Of a DNA stretch of 64,000 nucleotides, positions 12,601 through 21,509 are shown piece after piece. The first letter of the stretch is position 1. The number at the start of each line of letters is the position of its first letter. The notes under the pieces are model-generated. The model made no database searches and was not told the DNA's origin. It was given only the letters and a program-made list of their open reading frames with translations. Location: contig NMRB01000119.1 of the NCBI GenBank assembly GCA_002633025.1, forward strand, positions 416,553-480,552, written 5' to 3'. This DNA comes from Notospermus geniculatus (Eukaryota; Nemertea; Pilidiophora; Heteronemertea; Lineidae). A program made the position numbers and the translations under genes.

Positions 12601-15600
12601 TTTGATCTCAATGGTCTTCTTACTCTCCGTGTTGCCAAACAGCACTGTGCCACTCATAGGAGACAAGTCAGATGTGTTATCTTTCTTCTCAATTGTCCAA
12701 TCTACGGTCACCTTTCCAAATGTCCCTCTTGTCCGCAGGATGTCTACTTCGGCGTTTGTTATGGTGCTGCCTTTACTTTCATCTGAAGAGACAATAATGT
12801 GCTTTAGACTTGTCAATCAAGCAGAATTCCACAATGTCCTTCATAATCTGATTTCATACATCTCGCTCGCTTATCTATTTTTGATGACACTGAATATCAA
12901 TTAGATTTAGCAATGGGCACAGGGTTCAAATCCCACTGGGCGCGAAACTTTGGGCAAGTCTCTTTGCCTCACTGGCCTCTCTCCACCCAGGTGTATAAAT
13001 GGGTACCGGTCAGAAATGCTCAGATTGTAGCGCTGGATGAGCAGCTCATCTGAGTTTTACTGCCATGAAAGGGTTCAGGATAGACTGGGGTTAAAGTGTA
13101 AAGTCGGATGAGAACCTCTACTGTAGTTGATATAAGACTATAAACCCAAACGTAAACTTTTTTTAACATTTCATGATCTCAACAACATTTGATCACTTGA
13201 ATAGAACACGTGCGCAAATGTGGCTCACTCACCAACAGGGATAACCAGAGCAGACTTGTTGAAGACAATCACACCCTCTGGATCGTCATTGGCCAACACA
13301 GTTATGTTAATTACACTGTGACTGCCAATCAAAGCAGGAGATCCAATTGTGTCGGCCAGGGTATATGATGAAAGTTTCAACTTGAACATGGCATCAACCT
13401 GGAAAGAGAAGTACTGTAATCTGAAAGAGGACTTGCTATTTCAAGTTGTCTTCTTATTAATATATATCAACATTTAGAAGGCCAAATATGCACAGCCTTT
13501 CCAGACAATAACATCATGCAACACCCTACCTCAGGAATGTTATCGTCGATGGTAATAACTGTCCCAGTCTTCACTCTTTCTCCAGGCTTGAACACCATCA
13601 CGTCTTGTGCTCCATAGAACTGAGAAGGCCCATTTGGTGTGATGGAGTACAGAACAGATTTTGTAATCAGGTCCCCGCCAACTCTCGTCACAGTCACGTA
13701 CATTGGGTTTCCGCCCTCCTGGATGTGCAATCAAAGTAACAAAATCAAATTTACCAAATATAAAGAATTTTATTGAAAGTTTTGAACCCATGATAGCATT
13801 CATATAAAGGATCTATGTGAGGTCAAGGGGCTAGGCAGTCTAGTCAAGTGTGAAGGTGCTTTTCTGGAGGGGTCCAGAGGGCGGCCATCTTCGGCTCAGC
13901 CATGACCATGTGCCATCTCGTTCAGTCAGTGAATGTTCAGGAACTGGCAGTAGACCACCAATCGCCAAGACAGACGCTGCAGGACATGTACACTCTGGCA
14001 GCGTCGCAAAAGTGCAACAAGCATGCACAGCAAGTGACAGGAGTCTCAAAGACCGTCTCTCGCCCATACCCAACCTGGGCTGCATGACTCGGGCGGTATG
14101 GGACCTTGGGGTGCACCAAAGCACGCACTCACAGAACCCCAGAGACAAAACTGGAATATCGGATTGTAGCCCTACATGTATGTTATGCACTCTTCCTTGG
14201 GAATAAGAACTTGTTCAGTAAAATGTAACAACACCTGTAATCGGTACCTACAAGAAAGTTGGTCAATGGAGATTTTGTTAGTTAACAGACGGATAGAGTT
14301 ACCAATGGCTCCCCCTGCCATCAGCAGAAGGTATTGGCAAGAAATCCTCTTGGAAGTACACAAACTAACCTTGAGAATGTAGCTATTGGACATCTTATTG
14401 GAGAACTGGAATGTTCCGCCCGGGTTGTCATTCTCTTTGATGATAACCTTGCGCTTGGTAGCACCAGAGCGGAGTTTCTGTTTTGGTGATGGGGCAACCT
14501 TGTCCAAGCTGACCAAGAGTGTTTCATCTATCTCTGGAATGTCGTCTGGCTCGACAAGTAAGTCAATGAAGGCCTCCTTCTGTCCTGGAATCAATATAAG
14601 AAGAAGTTGAGTTGAACGAACTTCTAGAATAGAAATGATTGAAATTTTCAAAAAAAGTTAGTTTTTATATAGCGCTCTTTTACTGCAATGCAGTGTCAAG
14701 GGTGCTTCACATTTTTTCCCCAGCTATAGACCTGTTCATTCCAATTTCATTTCTCCACTCCCTGGGGAGTATTACAGCCCTGGCAGCCGATTTCCACGCT
14801 CTTGGACTAACATTCACATAGACCATCACTACCAGCCAGGTACCCCTTTTACACCTGGGTGGGGTGAAGCAAGTGAGGCAAAGTGACTTGCTCGAGGTCA
14901 CAAGCAGGCGTGTTTTTTTTCTTGGTCAGGACTGGGAGTCGAACCCGGGACCCTCTGATCTGGAGTGTCTCGCTAACCACTATACCACATTGCTCCCCCG
15001 GCGAGGCATGGGATGTTAAGGATGTCTTCAGCATAGAAAAAGGACAGACTTATCACATACCTGAGATAAAGGTGACTGTCCCACTCCATGGCTTAATATC
15101 CGCCTTCGTTACCTGTTTTGCATGAGAACCAGTTGCCATCATACTCCATGTAACTGTGGCCATGCCGCTTGTACCCTCCCGGTTCAGAGCCAGTCGGACC
15201 AGTTTGGCTTTACCTTCAACTTCCTCGGCAGTTACATCTCCTGATTCTGCGAAGCCAATTTCTCCATCAGCATTTTCATCTGTCACATTTAAATAGAGTG
15301 TTGATGGTTTACTGATCCGTGGGCTGTTGAAATGGGCGATATCTGTGAAGGAGACAAAATACAACCAATATAAGAATAAAGAGATATTATTATGGAAGCA
15401 ATGCAAACGATCGTAAAAGCATCTTTTAGTGATGGTGCTATTAGTTTATGTTTAGAGTTACATGGATCAATGATGAAGTTTCATGTTGCTCTAAAGTGAT
15501 GATCCATAACAATATGTGACCTGTGCCAGCAAAATGGGTCTGAATGCGCAGAGAAGAAGACCCAAAGTGCACCAACGGATTGTTGATTTCAGTATTGTCT

Positions 15601-18600
15601 GGCCATTGTGAAATTTGACTATGTCAGTTTCTATAGTTGTTCTCTGGTGTCATCTTGAGTCTTCTTTCCGGCACATTCCGACTCATTTTGCTTTCACGGG
15701 TCACATATTATCAACTGATCATGTACGTAGATTTTAATCTTCGACCACAGTGCATCAGACCTTCTCATTCTAAGTATCTTTCATCGTCTTACCTTTGTCC
15801 GTGAGGTCAACAGCATCAAGTACAGCCTGAAAATATGCTCCAACACTGAGAAACGTCGAAGCCTTGATGTTCAGGTTGATCACTTTGACCTTCTCATTTT
15901 CGACAAACATGACAGAGCCGGTGCTTTCCGTCTCTAAAGCATCCTTGTAGATTGTCCCGTTTGAGACATACACCACAGTATATTTCAGGTTTGCTTGCCG
16001 TAATGTTCCACCCGTTCGGAGTATTGTCAGCTGAATGTGCCGGGGCACTTTGGTCTGAAATAAGAGATTACAAGGTGACACCTCTCGGAACAAGTACCAT
16101 CTTTGCCACTTTTCTTAACACGTTGACTGCCGGCTACGATTATACGATTATACTCGTAGTTGCTGATCTCGTCCTCGTTGCCAGCTACGAGTATACTCAT
16201 AGTAGGGCTAAGGCATTTTCTATTAATGCTGATAAGCTTGGCAATGACGAAGAGCCTTCCAATGATCATACTGGCAGTGGGGATTGACCAGATGCAGGCC
16301 TTGCCGTTTGACGGGCGCTAAAATGTGCATGTGCCTCGCAAACAATAGAAAGCTTTGACTTGTAGTTGGCAATATGAAATAAACTTGAAATAGGCCTCGC
16401 GGTCATGGCAATGGCGGATGGCAATGATATTTTGGCCATGGCAGCGAACGTGTTAACTCCCTTTGCTTCTAGCCTGACAAGTAAACTGGTCAGTTCAGGA
16501 ACTTATTCTGACAGGTGGTGACATGATATAAACCAGCTGCACTATACATTTTGGAGGAGCCCGGTGGTGTGGTGGTTCGGGCCTCCAACTAGCGGTCAGG
16601 GGTCCCGGGTTCAAATCCCACTGGGCGTGAGACTTTGGGCAAGTCTCTTAATTTGCCTCACTGGCCTCTCCCCACCCAGGTGTATACATGTAAATGGGTA
16701 CCGGTCGGAAATGCCCGATTGTAGCACTGAATGAGCAGCTCATCTGAGTTCTATTGAAAGTTTTCAGGACAGACTGGGGTTAAAGTGTAAAGTCGGATGA
16801 GAAACTCTACCGTAGTTGATATCGGACTATAAACCCAAACTTTAACTTTAACTTTTTACATTGAGGATCTGAGTGTGCTCCCTTGGTTAGATTCAAAACC
16901 CTGCAAATGAAAACAAATGTATACACATGTATCAGTGTATCCAGTACTCACACTTTCAATCTTTTGTTCATCATCACTGGCAAACTTGAATGCACCATAG
17001 ACATCATCACTGTCCTCCAGAGTGAGAGTCCCAGCGATTACCTCTCCAAGCCTAGCGCCACCAGTGACCGAGCCATTTACTAATTCCACTTTGAAAGCTT
17101 CGACAACTTCCGGTGTCTTATCCTGCACTATCATCAACACGATTGGCTTTTCCTTTTCGTTTTCCTTCAATTCAATTACGCCAGACGTTGGAGTCAAATC
17201 AGTGACAGGTTGGCCTGATTTCTGTGTTACTTCCCACTTGACAGAAACACTCCCAAAGGCACCACCTCGTCGAACCACCAACAGATCTGCCACAGAAACT
17301 TTTGTGTCTTCATTGACTGTTATACTTGGATAAACTTCACCTGTCTTTGATTTCAGCTCCAAGATGCCGTTATGATCATCATTAGGATTGATGACAACTT
17401 CAGCAAATTTTGGATCCGCAAGAACAATATCACCTATTGGATTAGCGAGAACTACAGTGAATTTCTCAAAGTGCTCAGGAATTGTGTCGGGTTGGATGTA
17501 GATCGTAATAGTTTCTGTGCGAACCTTCGGATTAAAGCGTATCGTTCCATTCCCCCCAAGGAAATCTTGTTGATACTTTGCAGTACCAGACACAAGGAAG
17601 TAATTGACTGAAGCAAGTTTTGAAGCTGGTCCAACGGGGGCGCTACCATCTGCTGTCATTCCCCTGTAAACTGGTATTCGCAAGGTCTTCTGGCTTTTTA
17701 GTTCATCCACAATATATTGGGACTGAAATAAGTGAATGAAAATGAATCAGTTGGCCAGATGAAATCAACAGGCAATCACATCTGAAGACAACAATTTTAA
17801 ACAGTATAAAAATGTCAAGTAATCAGATTACTCTGGTTTTAAGAGCCAGCACCAAAGCTCAACTACTGGTAACCAATGTATGAACTGCCCCAGTAACTTC
17901 TCTGTAGCTTACTGGTGAAACGTCAAAACTTTGGTAAAACCAAAGAAACGAGCAAATCCAAAATGTGATTTTGGATTTGCTCGTTTCTTTGGTTCTATAA
18001 ATGTACCTCGCTACCAAAACTCTAAAACTTTGGTAAGTTTACATGCGGGAACATTCAGTGAACAGAATGACCAGTGCCTTAACGTCCTTCTAAAACTACA
18101 TATTTTCTGATTTGTTACCTTAGCAAACCTGACAGGGGCATCATTCTTCATGATGATGACCTCTACCATTGAGCTGGAAGGATTCAGTGTTGGTCCTTTG
18201 GTATTCAATGATAGACTTATGTGATACACTTCATTGTCTTCAGGAATCTATAAGATGTAAAGTACGGTACCAGTAGTGAAGGGAAAATGAGCGTCATATG
18301 TCAGGTCATTATGGGAAGAACGACGACGAAACTTCAAGTAATGGAAATGAAATGGTCCATGGACCATGTGCTCACCGTGTTGGACATAACAGTCTCATGA
18401 CAGAGGGATGAGCAATCTGGGTAAAGTCATTCCCGAGTAGGTGCACTTTGGGTCACGTCGTTCCTGAGTTACAGCACTTTGACGATTTTGGATTTACGCC
18501 ACCTGGCGGCCATATTGGATGTCTGATTGGGCCAGAACTTCACATGCACATAAAGGTCATCTGCAGAGGGCCACATAGCACATTGGAGCGCTTTGGGTCA

Positions 18601-21102
18601 AGTCGTCCCTGAGTTACAGCACTTTGATGATTTTCGGGTTACGCCACCTGGCGGCCATATTGGATGTCCAATCAGGCCGAAACTTAACATGCACATAAAG
18701 GTCATCTGCAGGGGGCCACATAGCAAATTGGAGCACTTTGGGTTAAGTCGTTCCTGAGTTACAGCACTTTGATGATTTTTGGGTTANNNNNNNNNNNNNN
18801 NNNNNNNNNNNNNNNNNNNNNNNNNNNNNNNNNNNNNNNNNNNNNNNNNNNNNNNNNNNNNNNNNNNNNNNNNNNNNNNNNNNNNNNNNNNNNNNNNNNN
18901 NNNNNNNNNNNNNNNNNNNNNNNNNNNNNNNNNNNNNNNNNNNNNNNNNNNNNNNNNNNNNNNNNNNNNNNNNNNNNNNNNNNNNNNNNNNNNNNNNNNN
19001 NNNNNNNNNNNNNNNNNNNNNNNNNNNNNNNNNNNNNNNNNNNNNNNNNNNNNNNNNNNNNNNNNNNNNNNNNNNNNNNNNNNNNNNNNNNNNNNNNNNN
19101 NNNNNNNNNNNNNNNNNNNNNNNNNNNNNNNNNNNNNNNNNNNNNNNNNNNNNNNNGTACCAAGTATTGGAATTGTACACAGGTACTCGAATGGGCACAC
19201 CAGTGGCAGACACTATCGTCCAAAAACCAATACCTACTCAAAATTTTAATTCTAACCACGCCCAACAACACTATACTCTAGAAATTTGTCTAAATGGTTT
19301 TATTCAGCATAAACCCACCTCATCTGGGATGACATTTATTTGAAAAGTAGCAGAAGCCTGATTTTCCCCGAAGTTCAGTTCACCAGCAGCTGGACTGATG
19401 TCAGATTGGCCACTTGATGTTCCATTGTTCCACGATACCTGAAATGATCAAATGATGATCCAATGTAGGTACTGAATGCAACCTCAGTCAGACTCCTACA
19501 ATGATAAATATATGATATCAATATAGACAAATCCCAAATTCCCAGATCTGCGCACTTCCGCCGAAATCGCAAACAGAACCTCGACCTGAAACCAGCTGAT
19601 GTGATGCAATCCATGATTCAGCAATGGTCGACTCTGACGCAACGTCGTCGAAGTCACTGTCGTGGGGTTCTCTGCGTCACGTCATTCAGTTTCAGACTGA
19701 AGTTGTGTTTGTGATTTCGGTGGAAGTGCACAGATCTTTCTCATTTCCGTCAATCTGGGATTTGTCTATAGGCTGATCCAAAACCAACTGGAAGTACTCA
19801 CCTCAAATGCCACTTTCACCGTACCAAACAATCCCTTTGTTCTTTTGACTGTCAATCGGACAGTGTTTGCTTTCCCACTGAGTTCTTCTACATATCTAGG
19901 CGATGGCTGAATTGAAATGAGGATGTGAGTGTTGAATGTCATTCATGTGCTACACGGATTCATCTCATTTATTAAATTAATGACTTGTCATTAGAATGTA
20001 CCTAATTCTGATCACGTTTGAAGTACAGCTTCTGTGCCACATACAGGCAACCATCCTGAAACTGACATATCTTCAGACTTGGCACAGTATCATTCAGAGT
20101 CCACTTACGGAACTGCACGTCTCCTGAACCAGTTATTATTCTTTTAATGCTTAATAGTTGAATCCAACAGAATAAATGCCAAGATATACTAGCACCAAGT
20201 TAGTAGATGTACACCTGGGGAGAGACTGAGTACACATAATTGAAATTCATTTGGATTTTATGTTTTGATATAGCAGAATATGATGAAAGATAAATAGTTT
20301 GCAGCACCAGGGGGCTGTGCGTAAGTGCATCACTGAATGACGGGAAAGTATGAAGGACAATTCTACAGTAATATTTCAGGACACCCAGAGATGATCATTG
20401 CATGGCTTTCCTAGTTCTGACACACTGAATTCGACCAACCAATGCAGTAGGACATTGACTAAATCAACAATCAACTTCAAATGCAACCACAACGAAACAA
20501 ACTTACATCAGCAAATCCTATGATACCAAAAGCATCATCGTTGGCCAATATGGTGACTGTTGCTTTTGAGGGGTCACCCACCATGGCACCACTGGGCCCC
20601 TTGACAACCAAAAGCTCAAAAATAAAGGTTTCATCCTTTTCTGGTATCTCATCATCCTTTGTGGTGAAGATTAAAACAACTTCTTTATTCTGAGTTCCTT
20701 TTGGGAAAACTGAGGCAAGACTTGAAACTTCAAAATCTGCAGCATCAGATTGGGGACTCAACTGAAAGAAATCATTTGAATGGTAATGAAAGAAATGGAA
20801 AATAGGACAACAGCAGCCTCTATTGCAAATTTAAGTTCCTCAATAATACATGGATAGAGTCAAGCATACATTCAGTACCGGTACATTCAGTGTTTTGTAC
20901 AGCAGGTAAGAAAGCATTGGTAACTTACCCTTACAACCACACTCAGCTCCTCATTGGTCTTTCCCATTAGTTTGATTTTCATGGGAAACTGCTCTCCCTC
21001 TTTGACTGAAATCTTTGTAGTTGTGAAGACCACAACTTCACCATAACTGCAGCCAAGGAACACCAGGAAAAACAGAGAAACTTGAGAGATGCAAGATGTC
21101 AT
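4764..21102 (-). CDS. ADGRV1: Adhesion G protein-coupled receptor V1 (VLGR1/GPR98), N-terminal 25 coding exons, 3'-incomplete
   Basis: ADGRV1 is a giant adhesion receptor that forms ankle links of sensory hair cells and photoreceptors and acts in neural tissue. It carries dozens of calcium-binding Calx-beta modules ahead of a GAIN/7TM region. The exons, read right to left, are 20929-21102, 20507-20761, 19802-19906, 19319-19438, 18119-18247, 16952-17722, 15793-16054, 15061-15342, 14370-14584, 13530-13718, 13233-13398, 12586-12782, 12180-12303, 11698-11964, 11062-11191, 10634-10857, 9434-9654, 8765-8918, 7335-7558, 7093-7220, 6798-6926, 6435-6649, 5990-6228, 5370-5627 and 4764-4898. All have GT/AG borders and matching phases, totalling 5313 nt (1771 codons) with no stop. 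Module order (Calx-beta array, LamG-like module, Calx-beta) and phrases such as SDNANGLFGF and LEDSDDVYG match vertebrate ADGRV1. The GAIN and 7TM parts lie beyond the left edge. The N gap falls in an intron, and phase 0 is kept across it, so no exon need be missing. Confidence 0.95.
5703..5920. mobile_element. TTAA-flanked MITE with CTCTTTCAGCCCTA ends (piggyBac-type)
   Basis: TTAA at 5703-5706 and 5917-5920 bracket inverted ends CTCTTTCAGCCCTA / TAGGGCTGAAAGAG. Internal CGGATATATCCGTCC motifs form a second short palindrome set. It lies in the intron between ADGRV1 exons 23 and 24. Confidence 0.75.
6798..8918 (-). CDS. ADGRV1: ADGRV1 exons 18-21: LamG/pentraxin-like module
   Basis: Exons 8765-8918, 7335-7558, 7093-7220 and 6798-6926 encode a concanavalin-like (LamG/pentraxin) module that interrupts the Calx-beta array, as in vertebrate ADGRV1. 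Diagnostic strands visible are GFSISAWIQP with DGFILAK and YYGLKV in exon 19, GKWHSVLVTVDSGYVGIYLDG in two parts in exon 20, and GLLTVGALP with GLMQDVIVYSRKL in exon 21. Intron phases 1, 0, 2 and 2 join cleanly. The module probably contributes ligand or matrix contacts; its exact ligand is not known to me. Confidence 0.92.
7762..7977. mobile_element. MITE with ATATGTGACC ends
   Basis: Inverted arms 7762-7800 and 7939-7977 start ATATGTGACCGTCT and continue into GAGAAAACCCGG. It lies in the ADGRV1 intron between exons 18 and 19. The same terminal ATATGTGACC occurs on the element at 15511-15710. Confidence 0.85.
8315..8523. mobile_element. MITE with TACTGTAAACC ends
   Basis: Left end 8315 (TACTGTAAACCGTGAAATTT) is the inverse of the right end at 8523 (AAATTTCATGGTTTACAGTA), followed inwards by TCGCG-rich sequence. 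This terminal type is familiar from several marine invertebrate genomes. It sits in the intron between ADGRV1 exons 18 and 19. Confidence 0.85.
9011..9379. mobile_element. MITE with AATGGGGAACCCG ends
   Basis: AATGGGGAACCCGCATGAC at 9011 is mirrored by an inverted AATGAGGAACCCG end at 9368-9379. The ends resemble those of the elements at 10077-10531 and 40763-40965. It lies in an ADGRV1 intron. Confidence 0.65.
9434..15342 (-). CDS. ADGRV1: ADGRV1 exons 8-17: Calx-beta modules leading to the LamG region
   Basis: Ten exons (15061-15342 to 9434-9654) encode successive Calx-beta modules. Each module shows an acidic turn near its end: PDDIPEIDETL (exon 9), DDNIPEV followed by DAMF across exons 10/11, ADE then LPEDKETF across 12/13, DDKEPEPNETF (exon 14) and KDGVPEFDEKF (exon 16). 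Each is followed by an NDDP/NDNPG-type calcium-binding strand. Several introns fall just at the acidic turn, a regular position across modules. Exon 17 (9434-9654) leads from Calx-beta into the linker before the LamG module. Introns are short (about 0.1-1.5 kb) but hold SINEs and MITEs. Confidence 0.92.
9717..10076. mobile_element. Non-autonomous DNA element with CAGGGTTCC ends (hAT-like)
   Basis: CAGGGTTCCTGCACC at 9717 is the inverse of GCGCGGGAACCCTG ending at 10076. The body has the AT-rich 'CCATG.CTTTCCA' texture common to this repeat type in animals. No clean 8-base target duplication is visible. It abuts the next element at 10077. Confidence 0.65.
10077..10531. mobile_element. MITE with AATGGGGAACCGG ends and long arms
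   Basis: Left arm 10077-10130 (AATGGGGAACCGGCGCGCC, later AACAACTCAGTTTTAAC) is mirrored by 10472-10531. The interior includes an 18-base direct repeat (GAGTCAGTCCTATACTT, twice near 10318). It lies in the intron between ADGRV1 exons 16 and 17. Confidence 0.75.
11378..11660. mobile_element. MITE copy, same family as 28-437
   Basis: The ends read TACAGTACGATGCACAA on the left and, inverted, TACAGTACGTTGCACAA on the right. The interior is homologous to 170-390, including GTGAATGACGTTACGTCTTC. It ends 37 bases before ADGRV1 exon 14 (11698), on the donor side, so it fills much of that intron. Confidence 0.85.
12915..13164 (+). mobile_element. 5'-truncated tRNA-derived SINE
   Basis: It starts within the tRNA-like head at the B-box (GGTTCAAATCCCACTGGGCG) and then follows the body of the full-length copy at 16556-16855 closely, ending in an AAACTTTTTTT tail. 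It lies in the intron between ADGRV1 exons 11 and 12. Confidence 0.85.
14655..14999 (-). mobile_element. tRNA-derived SINE, full length, second family
   Basis: Read on the minus strand it begins GGGGGAGCAATGTGGTATAG, an A-box-like tRNA head, with the B-box GGGTTCGACTCCC at 14935-14947. It ends near 14660 with AGCGCTATATAAAAA. It fills most of the intron between ADGRV1 exons 8 and 9, about 60 bases from the exon 8 donor, on the same strand as the gene. Confidence 0.85.
15511..15710. mobile_element. MITE with AATATGTGACC ends
   Basis: AATATGTGACCTGTG at 15511 is inverted at 15710 (CACGGGTCACATATTA), and the arms extend through GCAAAATG.GTC.GAATG for about 38 bases. It lies in the intron between ADGRV1 exons 7 and 8, in front of exon 8 on the minus strand of transcription. 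Confidence 0.85.
15793..16054 (-). CDS. ADGRV1: ADGRV1 exon 7: divergent Calx-beta module
   Basis: This 262-nt exon (phase 0 to 1) encodes TKVPRHIQLTILRTGGTLRQ and continues through YTVVYVSNG and GSVMFVENEKVKVINL. The usual acidic turn 'DDxxPE' is replaced by KASTFLSVGAYF, so this module probably lacks part of the calcium-binding site. Human ADGRV1 has an equally divergent module at the same place (IRNDAFLQNGAHF), so the loss looks ancestral and not like damage. Confidence 0.9.
16115..16456. mobile_element. TTAA-flanked MITE with CACGTT ends
   Basis: TTAA at 16115-16118 and 16453-16456 bracket inverted ends CACGTTGACTGCC and GGCAGCGAACGTG. Repeated ACGATTATACGATTATACTCG and GCTACGAGTATACTC motifs make internal palindromes near 16135-16205. 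It is in the intron upstream of ADGRV1 exon 7. Confidence 0.7.
16556..16855 (+). mobile_element. Full-length tRNA-derived SINE
   Basis: The head GGAGCCCGGTGGTGTGGTGG has an A-box-like region, and the B-box GGTTCAAATCCC is at about 16608. The unrelated body is followed by a short (CTTTAA)n tail at 16840-16855. It is opposite in strand to ADGRV1 and ends about 100 bases from exon 6. Confidence 0.9.
16952..17722 (-). CDS. ADGRV1: ADGRV1 exon 6: large exon with two Calx-beta modules
   Basis: At 771 nt (257 codons, phase 0 at both ends) this is by far the longest exon of the gene here. It holds the whole of one Calx-beta module and most of the next. Visible landmarks are IRFNPKVRTETITIYIQPD, then PEHFEKF, NPNDDHNGILELKS, VRRGGAFGSVSVKWEV, PTSGVIELKENEKEKPIVL and GGARLGEVIAGTLTLEDSDD. 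The human counterpart is coded across the equivalent third and fourth modules. The second acidic turn is QDKTPEVVEAF, lacking one aspartate. Confidence 0.95.
17939..17993. repeat. Perfect 25-base hairpin
   Basis: ACCAAAGAAACGAGCAAATC at 17939 begins a 25-base arm, repeated inverted at 17969-17993, with a 5-base loop TGTGA. It lies in the intron between ADGRV1 exons 5 and 6. No TA or TTAA flank is clear. It could be a small foldback element or a structured intronic RNA. Confidence 0.9.
18119..20761 (-). CDS. ADGRV1: ADGRV1 exons 2-5: first two Calx-beta modules
   Basis: Exons 20507-20761, 19802-19906, 19319-19438 and 18119-18247 are all phase 0. Exon 2 carries KDDEIPEKDETF and LANDDAFGIIGF, the end of module 1. 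Exon 3 opens module 2 (VRLTVKRTKGLFGTVKVAFE). Exon 4 gives VSWNNG and INVIPDE. Exon 5 supplies IPEDNEVYHISL and MKNDAPVRFAK. The module end KKNDSPVRF in human ADGRV1 matches the last phrase closely. The intron between exons 4 and 5 contains the assembly gap. Confidence 0.92.
18430..18786. repeat. Tandem repeat, about 145-base period, running into the assembly gap
   Basis: Two full units and a third partial unit share GAGTTACAGCACTTTGATGA and ACCTGGCGGCCATATTGGAT; the latter phrase starts at 18501 and 18646. The array is cut by the run of N at 18787. The gap probably contains more units. It lies in an ADGRV1 intron. Confidence 0.9.
18787..19156. other. Assembly gap (370 N)
   Basis: This is a continuous run of N. 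It follows a tandem array and lies between ADGRV1 exons 4 and 5. Single N bases also occur at 2590, 24401, 28229 and 30581. Confidence 1.
19522..19770. mobile_element. MITE with TATAGACAAATCCCA ends
   Basis: TATAGACAAATCCCA at 19522 is inverted at 19770, and the arms extend into CAGATCTG.GCACTTCC. A second copy lies at 34720-34957. It ends about 30 bases from ADGRV1 exon 3, in the intron between exons 3 and 4. Confidence 0.85.
20929..21102 (-). CDS. ADGRV1: ADGRV1 exon 1: start codon and signal peptide
   Basis: The chosen start at 21102 gives MTSCISQVSLFFLVFLGCSY, a good signal peptide, followed by the first Calx-beta strand (ISVKEGEQFPMKIKL). An in-frame ATG 12 codons upstream (21138) would add MSAAVRGLLHYK and bury the hydrophobic core, so it is less likely. 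The donor is at 20923-20928 (phase 0). A probable acceptor at 21187-21189 (TTTCTTTCAG on the minus strand) suggests a separate upstream non-coding exon. Confidence 0.9.
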
Positions 21103-21220
21103 TTTGTAATGTAGAAGACCTCTAACAGCAGCAGACAAAGAAAATTTTACTCATCCATAATCCAGTTCATTCAAACCCCTTCACTTCTGAAAGAAATAAA
21201 GTAAAACATATCACAAAAGA

Positions 21221-21500
21221 TACAGTACAGGTCACAATTGACATCCCTAAATTCGCGTAAGTTACTCATAAGTCACTCGTAACATACGCAACAACTCATG
21301 AGCTATGTTACGCGCAACTTACGAGGTGAGTTACGCGAATTTCGCTAGCTACGCAGTGATTTACGAGGCGAGTTACGCGATTTTGGGGAGTTACGCGGTG
21401 AGTTACGCGAAACCAAAGCCGTGAGTTACTCGTAAGTTACGGGTAACTTACGAGTAACTTACGCGAAGCCGTTGGGATGTCAATTGTGACCTGTACTGTA
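21221..21500. mobile_element. MITE with perfect 27-base inverted repeats and a TTACGCG-rich core
   Basis: Arms 21221-21247 and 21474-21500 are perfect 27-base inverted copies starting TACAGTACAGGTCACAATTG. The core (21250-21470) is built of short direct and inverted repeats of GAGTTACGCG and CGTAAGTTAC. It lies about 35 bases upstream of the probable 5'-untranslated exon acceptor of ADGRV1. Confidence 0.9.
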
Positions 21501-21509
21501 GTTTACAAT

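Noticed and set aside
14925-14999. Possible tRNA gene on the minus strand
   Set aside because: It is the head of a SINE with an AGCGCTATATAAAA-type end, and the acceptor stem does not close cleanly.
16556-16630. Possible tRNA gene (A- and B-box-like sequence)
   Set aside because: The tRNA-like head is followed by a SINE body and a simple tail, and a truncated copy of the same body lies at 12915. It is a SINE, not a functional tRNA gene.
18743-19281. Open frames of 138-170 residues on both strands
   Set aside because: They consist almost wholly of undetermined residues across the run of N.
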